A DNA stretch of 58,828 bases from an uncultured beta proteobacterium (GTDB lineage Bacteria; Pseudomonadota; Gammaproteobacteria; Burkholderiales; Burkholderiaceae_C). The notes beneath the pieces are model-generated. The model was given only the letters and a program-made list of their open reading frames with translations, did no database searches and was not told where the DNA came from. The DNA lies in NCBI GenBank assembly GCA_903839085.1, contig CAIMBE010000162.1:1-58828 (forward strand), given 5' to 3'. Position 1 is the first letter of the stretch; every line of letters begins with the position of its first letter. The position numbers were made by a program, and so were the translations under genes. Below are positions 41,570 to 50,556 of the stretch, one piece after another.

Positions 41570-42721
41570 CGACTGCACCAGCTGTTTTGATTTCGCGATC
41601 GACATCAATATCCCGAGCCCCATGCCCAGCGTCACCATGGCGGTGCCGCCGTAGCTGATGAACGGCAAAGGTATGCCGACCACCGGCAGCAGGCCGCTGA
41701 CCATGCCCATATTGACAAACGCGTAGGTAAAGAAGATCAGCGTGATGCTGCCGGCGAGCAGCCTGGAAAACAAAGTGGGCGCTTCCAGGGCAATGTTCAG
41801 GCCGCGCAGGATCAGGAAACAAAAACCGGCGATCAGCAGCAGGTTGCCGAAGAGGCCAAACTCCTCGGAAAAGGCGGCAAAGATAAAATCGGTGGTGCGC
41901 TCGGGGATGAATTCAAGATGGGTTTGCGTGCCTTGCATGAAGCCCTTGCCCCAGAAGCCACCGGAACCGATGGCAATCATTCCCTGGATGATGTGAAAGC
42001 CCTTGCCCAGGGGGTCGCGGGTCGGGTCCAGCAAAGTGCAGATGCGCTGCTGCTGGTAGTCGTGCAAGACCGGCCAGCGCACCCCGTCGGCGCACAGCTG
42101 CGGCTCGAACCCCACCAGCAGGGCGACACCCAGCACGCCGAGCAGCATCGGCGGCAAAAGCAGTTTCCAGGAAAGGCCGGCGAAAAACATGATCGACAGA
42201 CCCGCCGACAGAACCAGGATCGCGGTACCGAGATCGGGCTGGCGCACGATCAGTACGATCGGCAGTGCCAGCAGTAATCCGGCAACCAGAAAATCAAGCG
42301 GGCGCAACTGGCCTTCGCGCTTCTGAAACCACCAGGCCAGCGTCAGCGGCACGGCGATCTTGAGAATTTCGCTGGGCTGGATCGTGATGCCGATATTGAG
42401 CCACCGGCGCGCGCCTTTCTTGGTGACGCCAAATACCGCCACCGCAACCAGCAGCGCCACACCGACGACATAGAGCGGGATCGCCAGCGACATCAGCCGC
42501 TGCGGCGGGATCTGAGCGACCACGAACAGGATGAAGCCCGCCAGCAGCATATTGCGGCCATGATCCTCGAACCGGCTGCCCTGGTCGTAACCCGATGAAT
42601 ACATCGTCAGCAACCCGGCGCAGGCCATCAGGAAGACGGCAAACGCCAGGGGTCCGTCAAAACCACGGAACCAGGGCGTAATGCGCTGCCAAATCGAGGG
42701 ACCCTTGAAAACAACTGCCAT
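41567..42721 (-). CDS. rodA: Rod-shape peptidoglycan glycosyltransferase RodA
   Basis: A SEDS-family polymerase of 384 residues with about ten membrane segments, building lateral wall peptidoglycan with PBP2. Conserved features are RRWLNIGITIQPSEILKIA, WKLLLPPMLLG and GIPLPFISYGGTAMV. The remaining mre/mrd genes are outside the window. Confidence 0.95.
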   Translation of the reverse strand: MAVVFKGPSIWQRITPWFRGFDGPLAFAVFLMACAGLLTMYSSGYDQGSRFEDHGRNMLLAGFILFVVAQIPPQRLMSLAIPLYVVGVALLVAVAVFGVTKKGARRWLNIGITIQPSEILKIAVPLTLAWWFQKREGQLRPLDFLVAGLLLALPIVLIVRQPDLGTAILVLSAGLSIMFFAGLSWKLLLPPMLLGVLGVALLVGFEPQLCADGVRWPVLHDYQQQRICTLLDPTRDPLGKGFHIIQGMIAIGSGGFWGKGFMQGTQTHLEFIPERTTDFIFAAFSEEFGLFGNLLLIAGFCFLILRGLNIALEAPTLFSRLLAGSITLIFFTYAFVNMGMVSGLLPVVGIPLPFISYGGTAMVTLGMGLGILMSIAKSKQLVQS

Positions 42722-42727
42722 GGCGCA

Positions 42728-42733
42728 ATTATC
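42728..42733 (-). promoter_or_regulatory. -10-like element GATAAT, 6 nt before the rodA ATG
   Basis: Minus strand GATAAT, TGCGCC, ATG in the 40-nt divergent gap shared with the esterase gene. Confidence 0.45.
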
Positions 42734-42749
42734 CCTTGGCGAGCGCCAC

Positions 42750-42755
42750 TATGAT
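42750..42755 (+). promoter_or_regulatory. -10-like element TATGAT, 6 nt before the esterase ATG
   Basis: TATGAT, GCGGGC, ATG on the plus strand, mirror-arranged with the rodA element in the same 40-nt gap. Confidence 0.5.
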
Positions 42756-42761
42756 GCGGGC

Positions 42762-43358
42762 ATGTCTGCTCCAGCACCGATCACCCATCTGCTTTACCTG
42801 CACGGCTTTCGCTCATCGCCACAGTCTGCCAAGGCGCGTCAAATGGGCGCGCTGCTGGCGTCCAGCCATCCCGACCTGACCTGGTGGTGTCCGCAATTGC
42901 CGGCGTCCCCGCGCGAGGCGATGGCCATGGTGATGCGGGGGCTTGCCGACTGGCCGCGCGGCGGCATGGCGGTGGTCGGTTCCTCGCTGGGCGGCTTCTA
43001 TGCCACCTGGGTCGCGGAGCAGACTGCCTGCAGGAGCGTGCTGCTGAACCCGGCCGTCAACCCGGCGCGCGATCTGCAGAAACATATCGGCGAGCAATGC
43101 AACTGGCACGATCCGACGGACCATTTCTACTTTCGCAGTGAATTCGTGCAGGAATTGCGCGATCTGACGCTTCCGGCGCTGACCCTGCCCGGGCGCTACC
43201 TGGCGGTCATCGCCAAAGGCGATGAGTTGCTGGACTGGCGCGAGATGCAGGCGCGCTACGCCGGTGCGAAGCAGCGTCTGATCGAGGGGAGCGATCACGC
43301 GCTGAGCGACTTTGCGCTTCATTTGCCTGCCCTGATGGCCTTTTTGGGCCTGGACTGA
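42762..43358 (+). CDS. YqiA/UPF0227-like alpha/beta-hydrolase (esterase)
   Basis: A 198-residue alpha/beta-hydrolase with the oxyanion segment YLHGFRSSPQSAK and nucleophile elbow GSSLGGFYATW, plus a C-terminal His in EGSDHALSDF. The natural substrate is unknown. The ATG at 42762 is chosen because it starts just before the first beta strand. Confidence 0.88.
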   Translation: MSAPAPITHLLYLHGFRSSPQSAKARQMGALLASSHPDLTWWCPQLPASPREAMAMVMRGLADWPRGGMAVVGSSLGGFYATWVAEQTACRSVLLNPAVNPARDLQKHIGEQCNWHDPTDHFYFRSEFVQELRDLTLPALTLPGRYLAVIAKGDELLDWREMQARYAGAKQRLIEGSDHALSDFALHLPALMAFLGLD

Positions 43359-43385
43359 CCGCCCCGCCGTTCCTTTTTTTGCTGG

Positions 43386-43391
43386 GACAAT
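43386..43391 (+). promoter_or_regulatory. -10-like element GACAAT, 7 nt before the ribonuclease ATG
   Basis: GACAAT, GCGCTCT, ATG at 43399. The nearer ATG at 43390 overlaps this hexamer, which favours 43399 as start. Confidence 0.4.
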
Positions 43392-43398
43392 GCGCTCT

Positions 43399-45486
43399 AT
43401 GTTTTTATTGTTTGAGGAAGCCGGGAAATTCATGGCCGGGCGCGTGTTGTCAGAGGCAGAGTCGTCCGTTCAGGTCGAACTCGACAGCGGCAAACGGGTC
43501 AAGGTGAAGGCCGCCAATATTCTGATGAAGTTTGAGAGGCCCGAACCCGCACGCTTGCTCGGCAGCGCGCAGATCATCAGCCAAAGCATCGAACTTGAAC
43601 TGGCCTGGGAGTTTTCACCCGAGCACGAGTTCGGCTTTGCCGAGCTCGCGCGCGAGTATTTCAGCAGCAGTTCAAGCCAGGAGGCCACGCTCGAGCAGCA
43701 GGCCGGCACGCTGCTGCGCCTGTTTGAAGCGCCCCATTACTTTCGACGCGCCGGCAAGGGGCGTTTTCGCAAGGCGCCGGCCGACATCCTGGCCCTGGCC
43801 CTGGCTGCAATCGAGAAGAAAAGACAGCTTGCCTTGCAGACCCAGCAGTGGGTCGAGGCACTGAGCCGGGGCGAATGTCCGGACGCGGTGCGCGAGCAAC
43901 TGTACAAGATATTGTTCAAGCCCGACAAGAGCGCCGCAGAATACAAGGCGGTGGTGGAAGCGTCGCGCAGCACGCATCTGGGCCCGCTCGAACTGCTGAT
44001 CAGGGCAGGGGCGATCGATTCGCCATACCAGTTTCACTGGAAGCGCTTCCTGCTGGAAAACTTCCCCAAGGGCACCGGTTTCCCGCGGCTCGAGGCCGCG
44101 CTGATCCGCGACGAGTTGCCGCTCTCGGCGGCGCGCGCCTTCTCGATCGATGATTCGGCCACGACCGAAATCGACGATGCGCTCTCAGTGCAGGGCCTGG
44201 GCTCGGGCACGGTCGTGCTGGGCATTCACATCGCGGCGCCGGGCCTGGCGATTCTGCCCGGCAGCCCGATCGATCTGACCGGCCGCCAGCGCCTGTCGAC
44301 GGTCTACATGCCCGGCTACAAGGTCACCATGTTGCCCGATGACGTGGTGCAGGCCTACACGCTTCAGAGCGGACGCGACTGCCCCGCCGTATCGCTCTAC
44401 CTCACGCTGGACGAGGCGACCCTGGAGATCAGGCGCAGCGAGACCCGTCTCGAGCAAGTTCATATTGACGTCAATCTGCGTCATGACCAGATCGACGGCA
44501 TTGTCACCGGCGAGTGGCTCGAAAACCCGGTCGCCGAAACGGGGTCCGACCCCGAGTTCCTGCAATCCAGGCGCGCGCCCTTGTCCTTCCTGCACCGTCT
44601 GGCAAAGGAGTTGAAGGCCCGGCGCGAACTGGTGCGCGGCAAACCGGAAGTCTTCAATCGTCCCGACTACAACTTCAGGCTGGTTGGCAACGAGGGAGGC
44701 GAGCCGCAGGGCAACGAGCAGGTGCTGATCAGTGTTCGCCAGCGCGGCGCTCCGCTTGACCTGATCGTCTCCGAGGCCATGATTCTGGCCAACAGCACCT
44801 GGGGCAACTGGCTGGCCGAACTTGGGGTGCCCGCCATCTACCGTAGCCAGGCATCGCTGCTGCCTGGTGTCAAGGTCCGCATGGGGACCAAGGCCCTGCC
44901 GCACGCAGGCATTGGCGTCAAGAGCTACGCATGGAGTACCTCGCCGCTGCGCCGTTACACCGATCTGGTGAACCAGTGGCAGATCATCGCCTGCGCGCGC
45001 CATGGCAAGACGGCAGCGCTGGTAGCTCCTTTCAAAGCCAGGGATGCCGATCTGTTTTCGATCATCTCGAGCTTTGATGCGGCCTACTCCGCCTACAACG
45101 GCTATCAGGGCGCGATGGAGCGCTTCTGGACCCTCAAGTACCTGCAGCAGAATTCCATTACCGAAATCACGGCCACCGTGTTCAAGGAAAACATGGTGCG
45201 GGCCGATCAATTGCCGCTCGTGCTGCCGGTTTCGGGGGCAAGCGGTTTGCCGCGAGGCGCGCGCCTGCGCGTCAGGCTGGGGGCGATCGACGAGGTGACC
45301 CTGGATGTGAGCGGCAGCGTGCTGGCGCGCCTGGATGCCTTGCCCGGCGTCGACAAGGAGAGCCAGGACAACCTTGCTGATGAAGATGATGACAGTGCCG
45401 TCGCCGGACCGATCGCGATCGCCGTCGATATCAGCGAGAGCGAGACGCAGGTCAGTCCGCTGGCCAGTGACAATCCCGTGCCGTGA
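43399..45486 (+). CDS. RNB-domain ribonuclease (RNase II/VacB family)
   Basis: A 3'-5' exoribonuclease-like protein of 695 residues. The RNB catalytic core is seen in FSIDDSATTEIDDALSV, which holds the acidic metal ligands, and LVNQWQIIACARHGK. It starts with MFLLFEEAGKF; the ATG at 43390 would add three residues. The C-terminal S1-like part is reduced. Its stop overlaps the next GTG by 4 nt. Confidence 0.92.
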   Translation: MFLLFEEAGKFMAGRVLSEAESSVQVELDSGKRVKVKAANILMKFERPEPARLLGSAQIISQSIELELAWEFSPEHEFGFAELAREYFSSSSSQEATLEQQAGTLLRLFEAPHYFRRAGKGRFRKAPADILALALAAIEKKRQLALQTQQWVEALSRGECPDAVREQLYKILFKPDKSAAEYKAVVEASRSTHLGPLELLIRAGAIDSPYQFHWKRFLLENFPKGTGFPRLEAALIRDELPLSAARAFSIDDSATTEIDDALSVQGLGSGTVVLGIHIAAPGLAILPGSPIDLTGRQRLSTVYMPGYKVTMLPDDVVQAYTLQSGRDCPAVSLYLTLDEATLEIRRSETRLEQVHIDVNLRHDQIDGIVTGEWLENPVAETGSDPEFLQSRRAPLSFLHRLAKELKARRELVRGKPEVFNRPDYNFRLVGNEGGEPQGNEQVLISVRQRGAPLDLIVSEAMILANSTWGNWLAELGVPAIYRSQASLLPGVKVRMGTKALPHAGIGVKSYAWSTSPLRRYTDLVNQWQIIACARHGKTAALVAPFKARDADLFSIISSFDAAYSAYNGYQGAMERFWTLKYLQQNSITEITATVFKENMVRADQLPLVLPVSGASGLPRGARLRVRLGAIDEVTLDVSGSVLARLDALPGVDKESQDNLADEDDDSAVAGPIAIAVDISESETQVSPLASDNPVP

Positions 45487-46343
45487 AACTGCAGTCGATC
45501 AGCACGCTCCAGTGGGCGCTTGGCACCTCGATCGTCGTGCACGGCGCGCTGTTGTCGGTGCGCTTTGTCGACCCCGAGGCATTCAATCGCGTGTTTCAGG
45601 ACACGCCGCTCGAGGTGATTCTGGTCAACGCGCGGACCAGCGAGCGCCCGCTCAAGGCGCAAGCCATCGCACAGGCCGCCATGGCAGGAGGCGGCGAGGC
45701 CGAGCGCGGTCGCGTCACCAGCCCTTTGCCACCGGCGCCCCGGTCGCAAGCCGGTGATGAAAGCGAGGCGCAGGCGCAAGCGCAACTGCAGCAGTTGCAG
45801 GAGCAACAGAACCTTCTGCTGACCGAGGTCAAATCGCGCTTGGCGACCATGCCGGCACCCGATCCCAGCAAGGCCACGCCGGCGTCCGCCGACCAGTTGC
45901 AGCGCGAAGAGAAGCGTCGACAACTCAGCGAACTGCTGGCCGAGATCGAGCGCCGCATCAAGGTCGAGAACGAGCGGCCCCGAAAGCGCTACATCAGCCC
46001 GTCCACCAGGGAACAGGTCTACGCGGTCTATTACGATCATCTGCGACGCAGCATCGAGGACAAGGGCACCGAAAATTTCCCCGAGGCCGCTGGCCGCAAA
46101 CTGTACGGCGAGCTGACGCTGGCGGTGACCGTCAATCTGGACGGTCGGATTGATCAGATCGAGATCATCGAGAGTTCCGGCAACCGACTGCTGGACCGGC
46201 GCGCCCAGGCGATTGTCAGAAGCGCCGCTCCTTTTGGTCGCTTCAACGCGGCGATGCTGCGCCAGGCCGAGCAGATCTGGGTTGTTTCGCGTTTCAAGTT
46301 CACGCGCGATGAAACTCTGGAAACCAGGCCGACCTTGAACTGA
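45483..46343 (+). CDS. TonB-like energy-transducer family protein
   Basis: A 286-residue protein with an N-terminal membrane helix (about 12-27), a Gln/Ala-rich coiled linker (about 95-170) and a C-terminal TonB domain (LYGELTLAVTVNLDGRI... to APFGRF). No exbB/exbD are near, so a role in iron uptake is not supported; many such orphan TonB proteins exist. The GTG start is coupled to the ribonuclease. Confidence 0.85.
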   Translation: MKLQSISTLQWALGTSIVVHGALLSVRFVDPEAFNRVFQDTPLEVILVNARTSERPLKAQAIAQAAMAGGGEAERGRVTSPLPPAPRSQAGDESEAQAQAQLQQLQEQQNLLLTEVKSRLATMPAPDPSKATPASADQLQREEKRRQLSELLAEIERRIKVENERPRKRYISPSTREQVYAVYYDHLRRSIEDKGTENFPEAAGRKLYGELTLAVTVNLDGRIDQIEIIESSGNRLLDRRAQAIVRSAAPFGRFNAAMLRQAEQIWVVSRFKFTRDETLETRPTLN

Positions 46344-46373
46344 GCCCGATCAAACCGTAAAGCGAAACACTGC

Positions 46374-47204
46374 ATGGACCTTTATTGCGTCATGGGCAAT
46401 CCCGTCGACCACAGCAAATCGCCCTGGATTCATGCACGCTTCGCCGCGCTCAGCGGTCAGGCGTTGCGCTATGGCAAGCGCCTTGTTGCCTTGGACCGGT
46501 TTGCCGCCGAAGTGCACGCCTTCATTGCCGAAGGAGGGCGTGGCTGCAATGTCACCGTACCCTTCAAATTCGAGGCCGCCGCGCTCGCTTGCCGCTGCAG
46601 CGCGCGCGCCAGCCTGGCGATGGCGTCCAACACATTGACCTTTGAGGACGGGACGATCCTGGCGGACAACACGGACGGTGCCGGACTGGTCAACGACATA
46701 CAGCGCAACGCCGGGGTCGACCTGAGCGGGCGGCGCCTGCTGCTGCTCGGGGCCGGCGGCGCCGCTGCGGGCGTGCTCGGACCGCTCCTGCAGGCGCGAC
46801 CCTCCAGCATCACCGTGGCCAACCGGACCCGGCAGCGGGCGCTCGTTCTGGTGACCCGCCATGAGGCGCTGGCGGCACAGGAGCAGACCGCGCTGTTGGT
46901 GCGGGACCTGCAAGAGCTCACGGGTGATTTTGATGTGGTCATCAACGCCACCAGCAGCAGCCTGCATGGCGAGGCGGTCCCGGTGCCGGCCGGGCTGCTA
47001 AGGCACGGCGCGCTGGCCTATGACCTGATGTACGGGGCCGCCGCCCGGGGCTTCCTGCAGTGGGCTGGCGAGCAGGGTGCGGCCGCCCGCGACGGCCTTG
47101 GCATGCTGGTGGAGCAGGCGGCCGAGGCCTTCCTGATCTGGCGCGGCGTGCGCCCACCCTCAGCTCAGGTGCTCGACGAATTGCGCGCCCTGCTGTCCCA
47201 TTGA
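46374..47204 (+). CDS. aroE: Shikimate dehydrogenase
   Basis: An NADPH-dependent enzyme reducing dehydroshikimate, 276 residues. The shikimate site is MGNPVDHSKSPWIH, the catalytic Lys lies in NVTVPFKFEA with Asp in DNTDGAG, and the NADP loop is LLLGAGGAAAGVL. aroE beside a TonB-like gene and mtgA is a typical betaproteobacterial arrangement. Confidence 0.96.
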   Translation: MDLYCVMGNPVDHSKSPWIHARFAALSGQALRYGKRLVALDRFAAEVHAFIAEGGRGCNVTVPFKFEAAALACRCSARASLAMASNTLTFEDGTILADNTDGAGLVNDIQRNAGVDLSGRRLLLLGAGGAAAGVLGPLLQARPSSITVANRTRQRALVLVTRHEALAAQEQTALLVRDLQELTGDFDVVINATSSSLHGEAVPVPAGLLRHGALAYDLMYGAAARGFLQWAGEQGAAARDGLGMLVEQAAEAFLIWRGVRPPSAQVLDELRALLSH

Positions 47205-47231
47205 GCCCCGATAAATCATGACAGTCCTGAT

Positions 47232-47311
47232 CGTCATTGCGAGCGAAGCGCGGCAATCCTTGTCTTTGGTGTGCCAGCATGGATCGCCACGGCCTGCGGC
47301 CTCGCGATGAC
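47232..47311. repeat. REP-like inverted repeat, copy 2 (aroE-mtgA gap)
   Basis: Arms CGTCATTGCGAGCGAAGCG and the opposed GGATCGCCAC...CTCGCGATGAC. Same family as the copies at 11922, 48266 and 57574. Confidence 0.85.
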
Positions 47312-47357
47312 AAAAGCAAGTGCGATGACAAAAGCAAGTGCGATGACAAAAGCAAGT
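47304..47357 (+). repeat. 18-bp tandem repeat, three perfect copies
   Basis: The unit GCGATGACAAAAGCAAGT is repeated three times without change, beginning with the last bases of the adjacent REP-like arm. It lies 33 nt before mtgA. In the mtgA frame it is open upstream of the ATG but is unlikely to be translated. Confidence 0.95.
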
Positions 47358-47390
47358 GTCTTGAATTCTGGCAAGAGCAAGAGTCCCAGC

Positions 47391-48155
47391 ATGAAGATCA
47401 AATCCTTGCTGCGCTGGGCCGGCTTGCTGTTGCTGGCGCTGGTGGCGCTGCAGCTGTTCTTTGTGTTTCGAATTGCGGTTATGACTGCGGCGGACCCGCA
47501 GTCGACCGCGTTCCAGCGCTCTGAAGCATGGCGCCTGCAAGTCGAGAAGGGTCGTCTGCCATGGCGCCAGCAATGGGTTTCCTATGAACGGATTTCGGAC
47601 TCGCTCAAACAGGCCGTGATCGCCAGTGAAGACGATGGTTTCAGCAACCATGAGGGGGTCGACTGGGATGCGCTGGAAAAGGCCTGGCAGAAAAACGCGC
47701 GCGCCCAGGCGCAGGCTGAAAGAGCGCAGGCCGGCAAGAGGACCGGCGCGGCATCGGCCAGCGAAAGGAAGTCGCCGCGAACACCGAAAGTGGTGGGCGG
47801 CTCCACGATCACGCAGCAATTGGCAAAAAACCTCTTTTTGTCAGGCGAGCGCACCCTGCTGCGCAAGGGCCAGGAGTTCGTGCTTACGCTGGCGCTCGAA
47901 ACACTGCTCAGCAAGCGGCGCATTCTGGAGATCTACCTCAACAGCGTCGAGTGGGGCGAGGGGGTCTTTGGCGCCGAGGCGGCGGCGCAGCACTACTTTC
48001 GCAAGCCGGCGTCGCAGCTCAGCGCCTACGAGGCGGCACGGCTCGCGGTGATGCTGCCAAGGCCGAAGTATTTTGAGAAATTGCCCAACTCCAGCTATCT
48101 CGCTGAACGCGCTGGTGTCATTGCCGCGCGTCTGGGCGGTGCCGAACTGCCCTGA
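47391..48155 (+). CDS. mtgA: Monofunctional biosynthetic peptidoglycan transglycosylase
   Basis: A GT51 glycosyltransferase polymerising lipid II, 254 residues. It has an N-terminal membrane helix, catalytic Glu80 in ASEDDGFSNHEG, and GGSTITQQLAKNLFLS. A low-complexity Ala/Gln/Arg/Ser stretch (about residues 103-132) is inserted between the two motifs, longer than usual. The ATG at 47391 is the family start; upstream codons come from repeats. Confidence 0.95.
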   Translation: MKIKSLLRWAGLLLLALVALQLFFVFRIAVMTAADPQSTAFQRSEAWRLQVEKGRLPWRQQWVSYERISDSLKQAVIASEDDGFSNHEGVDWDALEKAWQKNARAQAQAERAQAGKRTGAASASERKSPRTPKVVGGSTITQQLAKNLFLSGERTLLRKGQEFVLTLALETLLSKRRILEIYLNSVEWGEGVFGAEAAAQHYFRKPASQLSAYEAARLAVMLPRPKYFEKLPNSSYLAERAGVIAARLGGAELP

Positions 48156-48265
48156 TCGCTCACGTCATTGGAGCAACGCCACTCCCGTCATTGCGAGTTC
48201 CCTGTTTCGGGCGCCGAAACTGCATACTGGCCATGAACCCGGCATCGTCATTGCCTCTTTCCTTC

Positions 48266-48297
48266 CGTCATTGCGAGCGAAGCGCGGCAATCCATCC
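48266..48297. repeat. REP-like repeat, copy 3 (single arm, mtgA-acyltransferase gap)
   Basis: One complete arm CGTCATTGCGAGCGAAGCG plus CGGCAATCCATC, with broken fragments (CGTCATTGCGAG) near 48188 and 48246 in the same gap. Confidence 0.85.
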
Positions 48298-48317
48298 GAC
48301 AACTCATTTTCATTCTG

Positions 48318-48323
48318 TATCAT
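48318..48323 (+). promoter_or_regulatory. Promoter -10 TATCAT before the acyltransferase
   Basis: CCGACA (48296-48301), a 16-nt spacer, TATCAT, then 7 nt to the ATG. The -35 starts inside the repeat arm. Confidence 0.5.
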
Positions 48324-48330
48324 CGCCTTC

Positions 48331-48942
48331 ATGCGTGCCATGCTGATGAGCTACTTTCTGCTGGGCCTGATCCGGATCCTGACCGGCGCGCAGGCGCGAT
48401 GGTATGGCTGCCCGCCCAAGGCCGAGCAGCGCATCTACTTCGCCAACCATCAGAGCCACGCCGACCTCGTGATGATCTGGGCCGCGCTACCCAAAGAGTT
48501 GCGCGCCACCACCCGGGCGATCGCGGCGAAGGACTACTGGACCAGGACCCCGTTCAAGAAGTGGATCACGACCGCGGTCTTCAATGTGATCTACGTATCA
48601 CGCGAGCGCAATGCCGACGAGGACCCTCTGGAGCCCCTGTTCGAGGCGCTCGAGCATGGCGACTCCATCATCCTGTTCCCGGAAGGCACCCGCGGCAATC
48701 AGGACGAGCCGCAGCCCTTCAAGGCCGGGCTCTACAACCTGGCCCTGAAGTTTCCATCGATCGAACTGGTGCCGGCCTGGATCGACAATGTGCAGCGCGT
48801 CATGCCCAAGGGCGAGGTGGTGCCGGTGCCGGTGCTGTGCTCCGTCACCTTCGGCCAGCCGATTCATTTGCAGGAGGGCGAGGAGCGCATCGCCTTTCTG
48901 CAGCGGGCGCGCGGCGCCGTGATCGCCTTGCGGGACGTATAG
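48331..48942 (+). CDS. 1-acyl-sn-glycerol-3-phosphate acyltransferase-like protein
   Basis: A 203-residue PlsC-family acyltransferase with the catalytic NHQSHAD (H-x4-D) and FPEGTRGN motifs. It is shorter than classical PlsC and has one N-terminal hydrophobic segment. It is paired with a CdsA paralogue 5 nt downstream, an arrangement like the E. coli ynb genes, suggesting an accessory phospholipid route. Later ATGs at 48340 and 48346 are possible. Confidence 0.88.
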   Translation: MRAMLMSYFLLGLIRILTGAQARWYGCPPKAEQRIYFANHQSHADLVMIWAALPKELRATTRAIAAKDYWTRTPFKKWITTAVFNVIYVSRERNADEDPLEPLFEALEHGDSIILFPEGTRGNQDEPQPFKAGLYNLALKFPSIELVPAWIDNVQRVMPKGEVVPVPVLCSVTFGQPIHLQEGEERIAFLQRARGAVIALRDV

Positions 48943-48947
48943 CGACC

Positions 48948-49937
48948 ATGTACCAGTTCCTGAAAAATCTGGACACGACGCAACAGGTGGGCGCCTTGTT
49001 CAGCATCGTGTTTGGCCTGCTGATGCTGGCCACCGTGGCCGTGGTGCTGCTGTCGATGCGCGAATGGGGCGACAGTCAGCGTGCCGAACAACAACGCAGT
49101 GACCTGCGCAATTTCGAGGGCCTGCTCGGAACCAGTTGGCTCGTGATGCTGGTGTTCTGGGTCGGCTGGCTGGCCGGGGACTGGGTCGCGCTGTCCCTGT
49201 TTGGTCTGGTTTCTTTTTTTGCCCTGCGCGAGTTCATGACTCTGTCGCCCACGCGGCGCGGTGACCACCGCAGCCTGGTGCTGGCCTTCTTCGTCGTGCT
49301 GCCGGTCCAGTACGCGCTGGTGGGCAACGAACTCTTCAATCTGTTCACGGTCTTCATTCCGGTCTACGTGTTTCTGGCCATTCCGCTGGTCAGCGCGCTG
49401 GCCAACGACCCGCAGCGTTTCCTGGAACGCAACGCCAAGCTGCAATGGGGCATCATGGTGTGCATTTATGGGATGAGCCACGTGCCGGCCCTGCTGCTGC
49501 TCGACTTCCCCGGTTATGACAAGAAGAATGCGTTTCTGGTGTTCTTTCTGGTGCTGGTGGTGCAGACCAGCATGATGGCGCAGCACCTGGTTTCGCGCCG
49601 GATTCAAAGGCCCCCCGCGGCGCCTGCGATCAGCCAGGGCTTCAACTGGCTGAGTTGGTGGCTGGGCATGGCTGTCGGTGCCCTGGTCGGCGCCCTGTTT
49701 GCCGGAATCACGCCCTTCGTGCCAGGACAGGCCTTCGCCTTGTCATTCCTTGCCTGCGCTTCCGGATCTTTCGGGCATCTGGTGATGAAGGCGCTCAAGC
49801 GCGACCGTGGCATCCCGATCTGGCGCGGTCAGGGAACCGCCAGCACCGGTGCCGGGGGATTGCTCGACCGGGTCGATGCCCTGTGCTTTGCGGCACCCGT
49901 CTTCTTTCACTCGGTTCGATGGTATTTTGGGCTCTAG
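48948..49937 (+). CDS. Phosphatidate cytidylyltransferase-like protein (CdsA/YnbB family)
   Basis: A 329-residue membrane protein with about eight hydrophobic segments. The C-terminal CDP-alcohol signature is partly kept (ALKRDRGIP ... [10 protein letters not shown]), but the Lys-Asp pair of classical CdsA, in the middle of the signature, is not evident. It probably makes CDP-diacylglycerol or a related lipid, with lower certainty than for true CdsA. Confidence 0.82.
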   Translation: MYQFLKNLDTTQQVGALFSIVFGLLMLATVAVVLLSMREWGDSQRAEQQRSDLRNFEGLLGTSWLVMLVFWVGWLAGDWVALSLFGLVSFFALREFMTLSPTRRGDHRSLVLAFFVVLPVQYALVGNELFNLFTVFIPVYVFLAIPLVSALANDPQRFLERNAKLQWGIMVCIYGMSHVPALLLLDFPGYDKKNAFLVFFLVLVVQTSMMAQHLVSRRIQRPPAAPAISQGFNWLSWWLGMAVGALVGALFAGITPFVPGQAFALSFLACASGSFGHLVMKALKRDRGIPIWRGQGTASTGAGGLLDRVDALCFAAPVFFHSVRWYFGL

Positions 49938-49941
49938 CGGC

Positions 49942-50490
49942 ATGAGAATCCTTGGCATTGACCCCGGTCTTCGCACCACCGGCTTTGGCGTGATCGATGT
50001 GCAGGGGTCCGACCTGAGCTACATCGCCAGCGGCACCATCAGCACCGTCCATCTGGACAAGGGTCAACTGCCGGCGCGGCTCAAAGTCCTGTTTGACGGC
50101 GTACGGGAAGTCATTGGCCGCTACCAGCCTGACGGCGCGTCGGTCGAGATCGTGTTTGTCAATGTCAACCCGCAGTCGACGCTGCTGCTCGGGCAGGCTC
50201 GTGGCGCCTGCGTGACCGCGCTGGTCACCTGCGATTTGCCGGTCGCGGAATATACCGCGCTGCAAATGAAACAGGCGGTGGTGGGCTATGGCCGCGCCGA
50301 CAAGACGCAGGTGCAGGAGATGGTGCGCCGTCTGCTTGACTTGCCTGGTTTGCCGGGCGCCGACGCCGCCGACGCGCTCGGCCTGGCCATCACGCACGCG
50401 CATGCCGCCAAGGCGCTGGCACGTCTGGCGCTGGCCGATGGGGTGCTTGGCGCCGGCAGCGGCAAATACAAGGCCGGACGCAGTCGCTGA
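49942..50490 (+). CDS. ruvC: Holliday junction resolvase RuvC
   Basis: An endonuclease of 182 residues resolving Holliday junctions with RuvAB. Acidic catalytic residues are visible in [20 protein letters not shown] and [16 protein letters not shown]. The ATG at 49942 follows the preceding stop by 4 nt. ruvAB are not in the window. Confidence 0.95.
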   Translation: MRILGIDPGLRTTGFGVIDVQGSDLSYIASGTISTVHLDKGQLPARLKVLFDGVREVIGRYQPDGASVEIVFVNVNPQSTLLLGQARGACVTALVTCDLPVAEYTALQMKQAVVGYGRADKTQVQEMVRRLLDLPGLPGADAADALGLAITHAHAAKALARLALADGVLGAGSGKYKAGRSR

Positions 50491-50556
50491 GCCGCCTGTT
50501 TTGTCCAGTAAGATGTACGCTGAAATCTGTAACTTTATAGCATTCAAGGGTCTTTT

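Noticed and set aside
47304-47357. CRISPR-like array
   Set aside because: The 18-bp units are directly adjacent with no spacers and there are no cas genes, so it is a plain tandem repeat.
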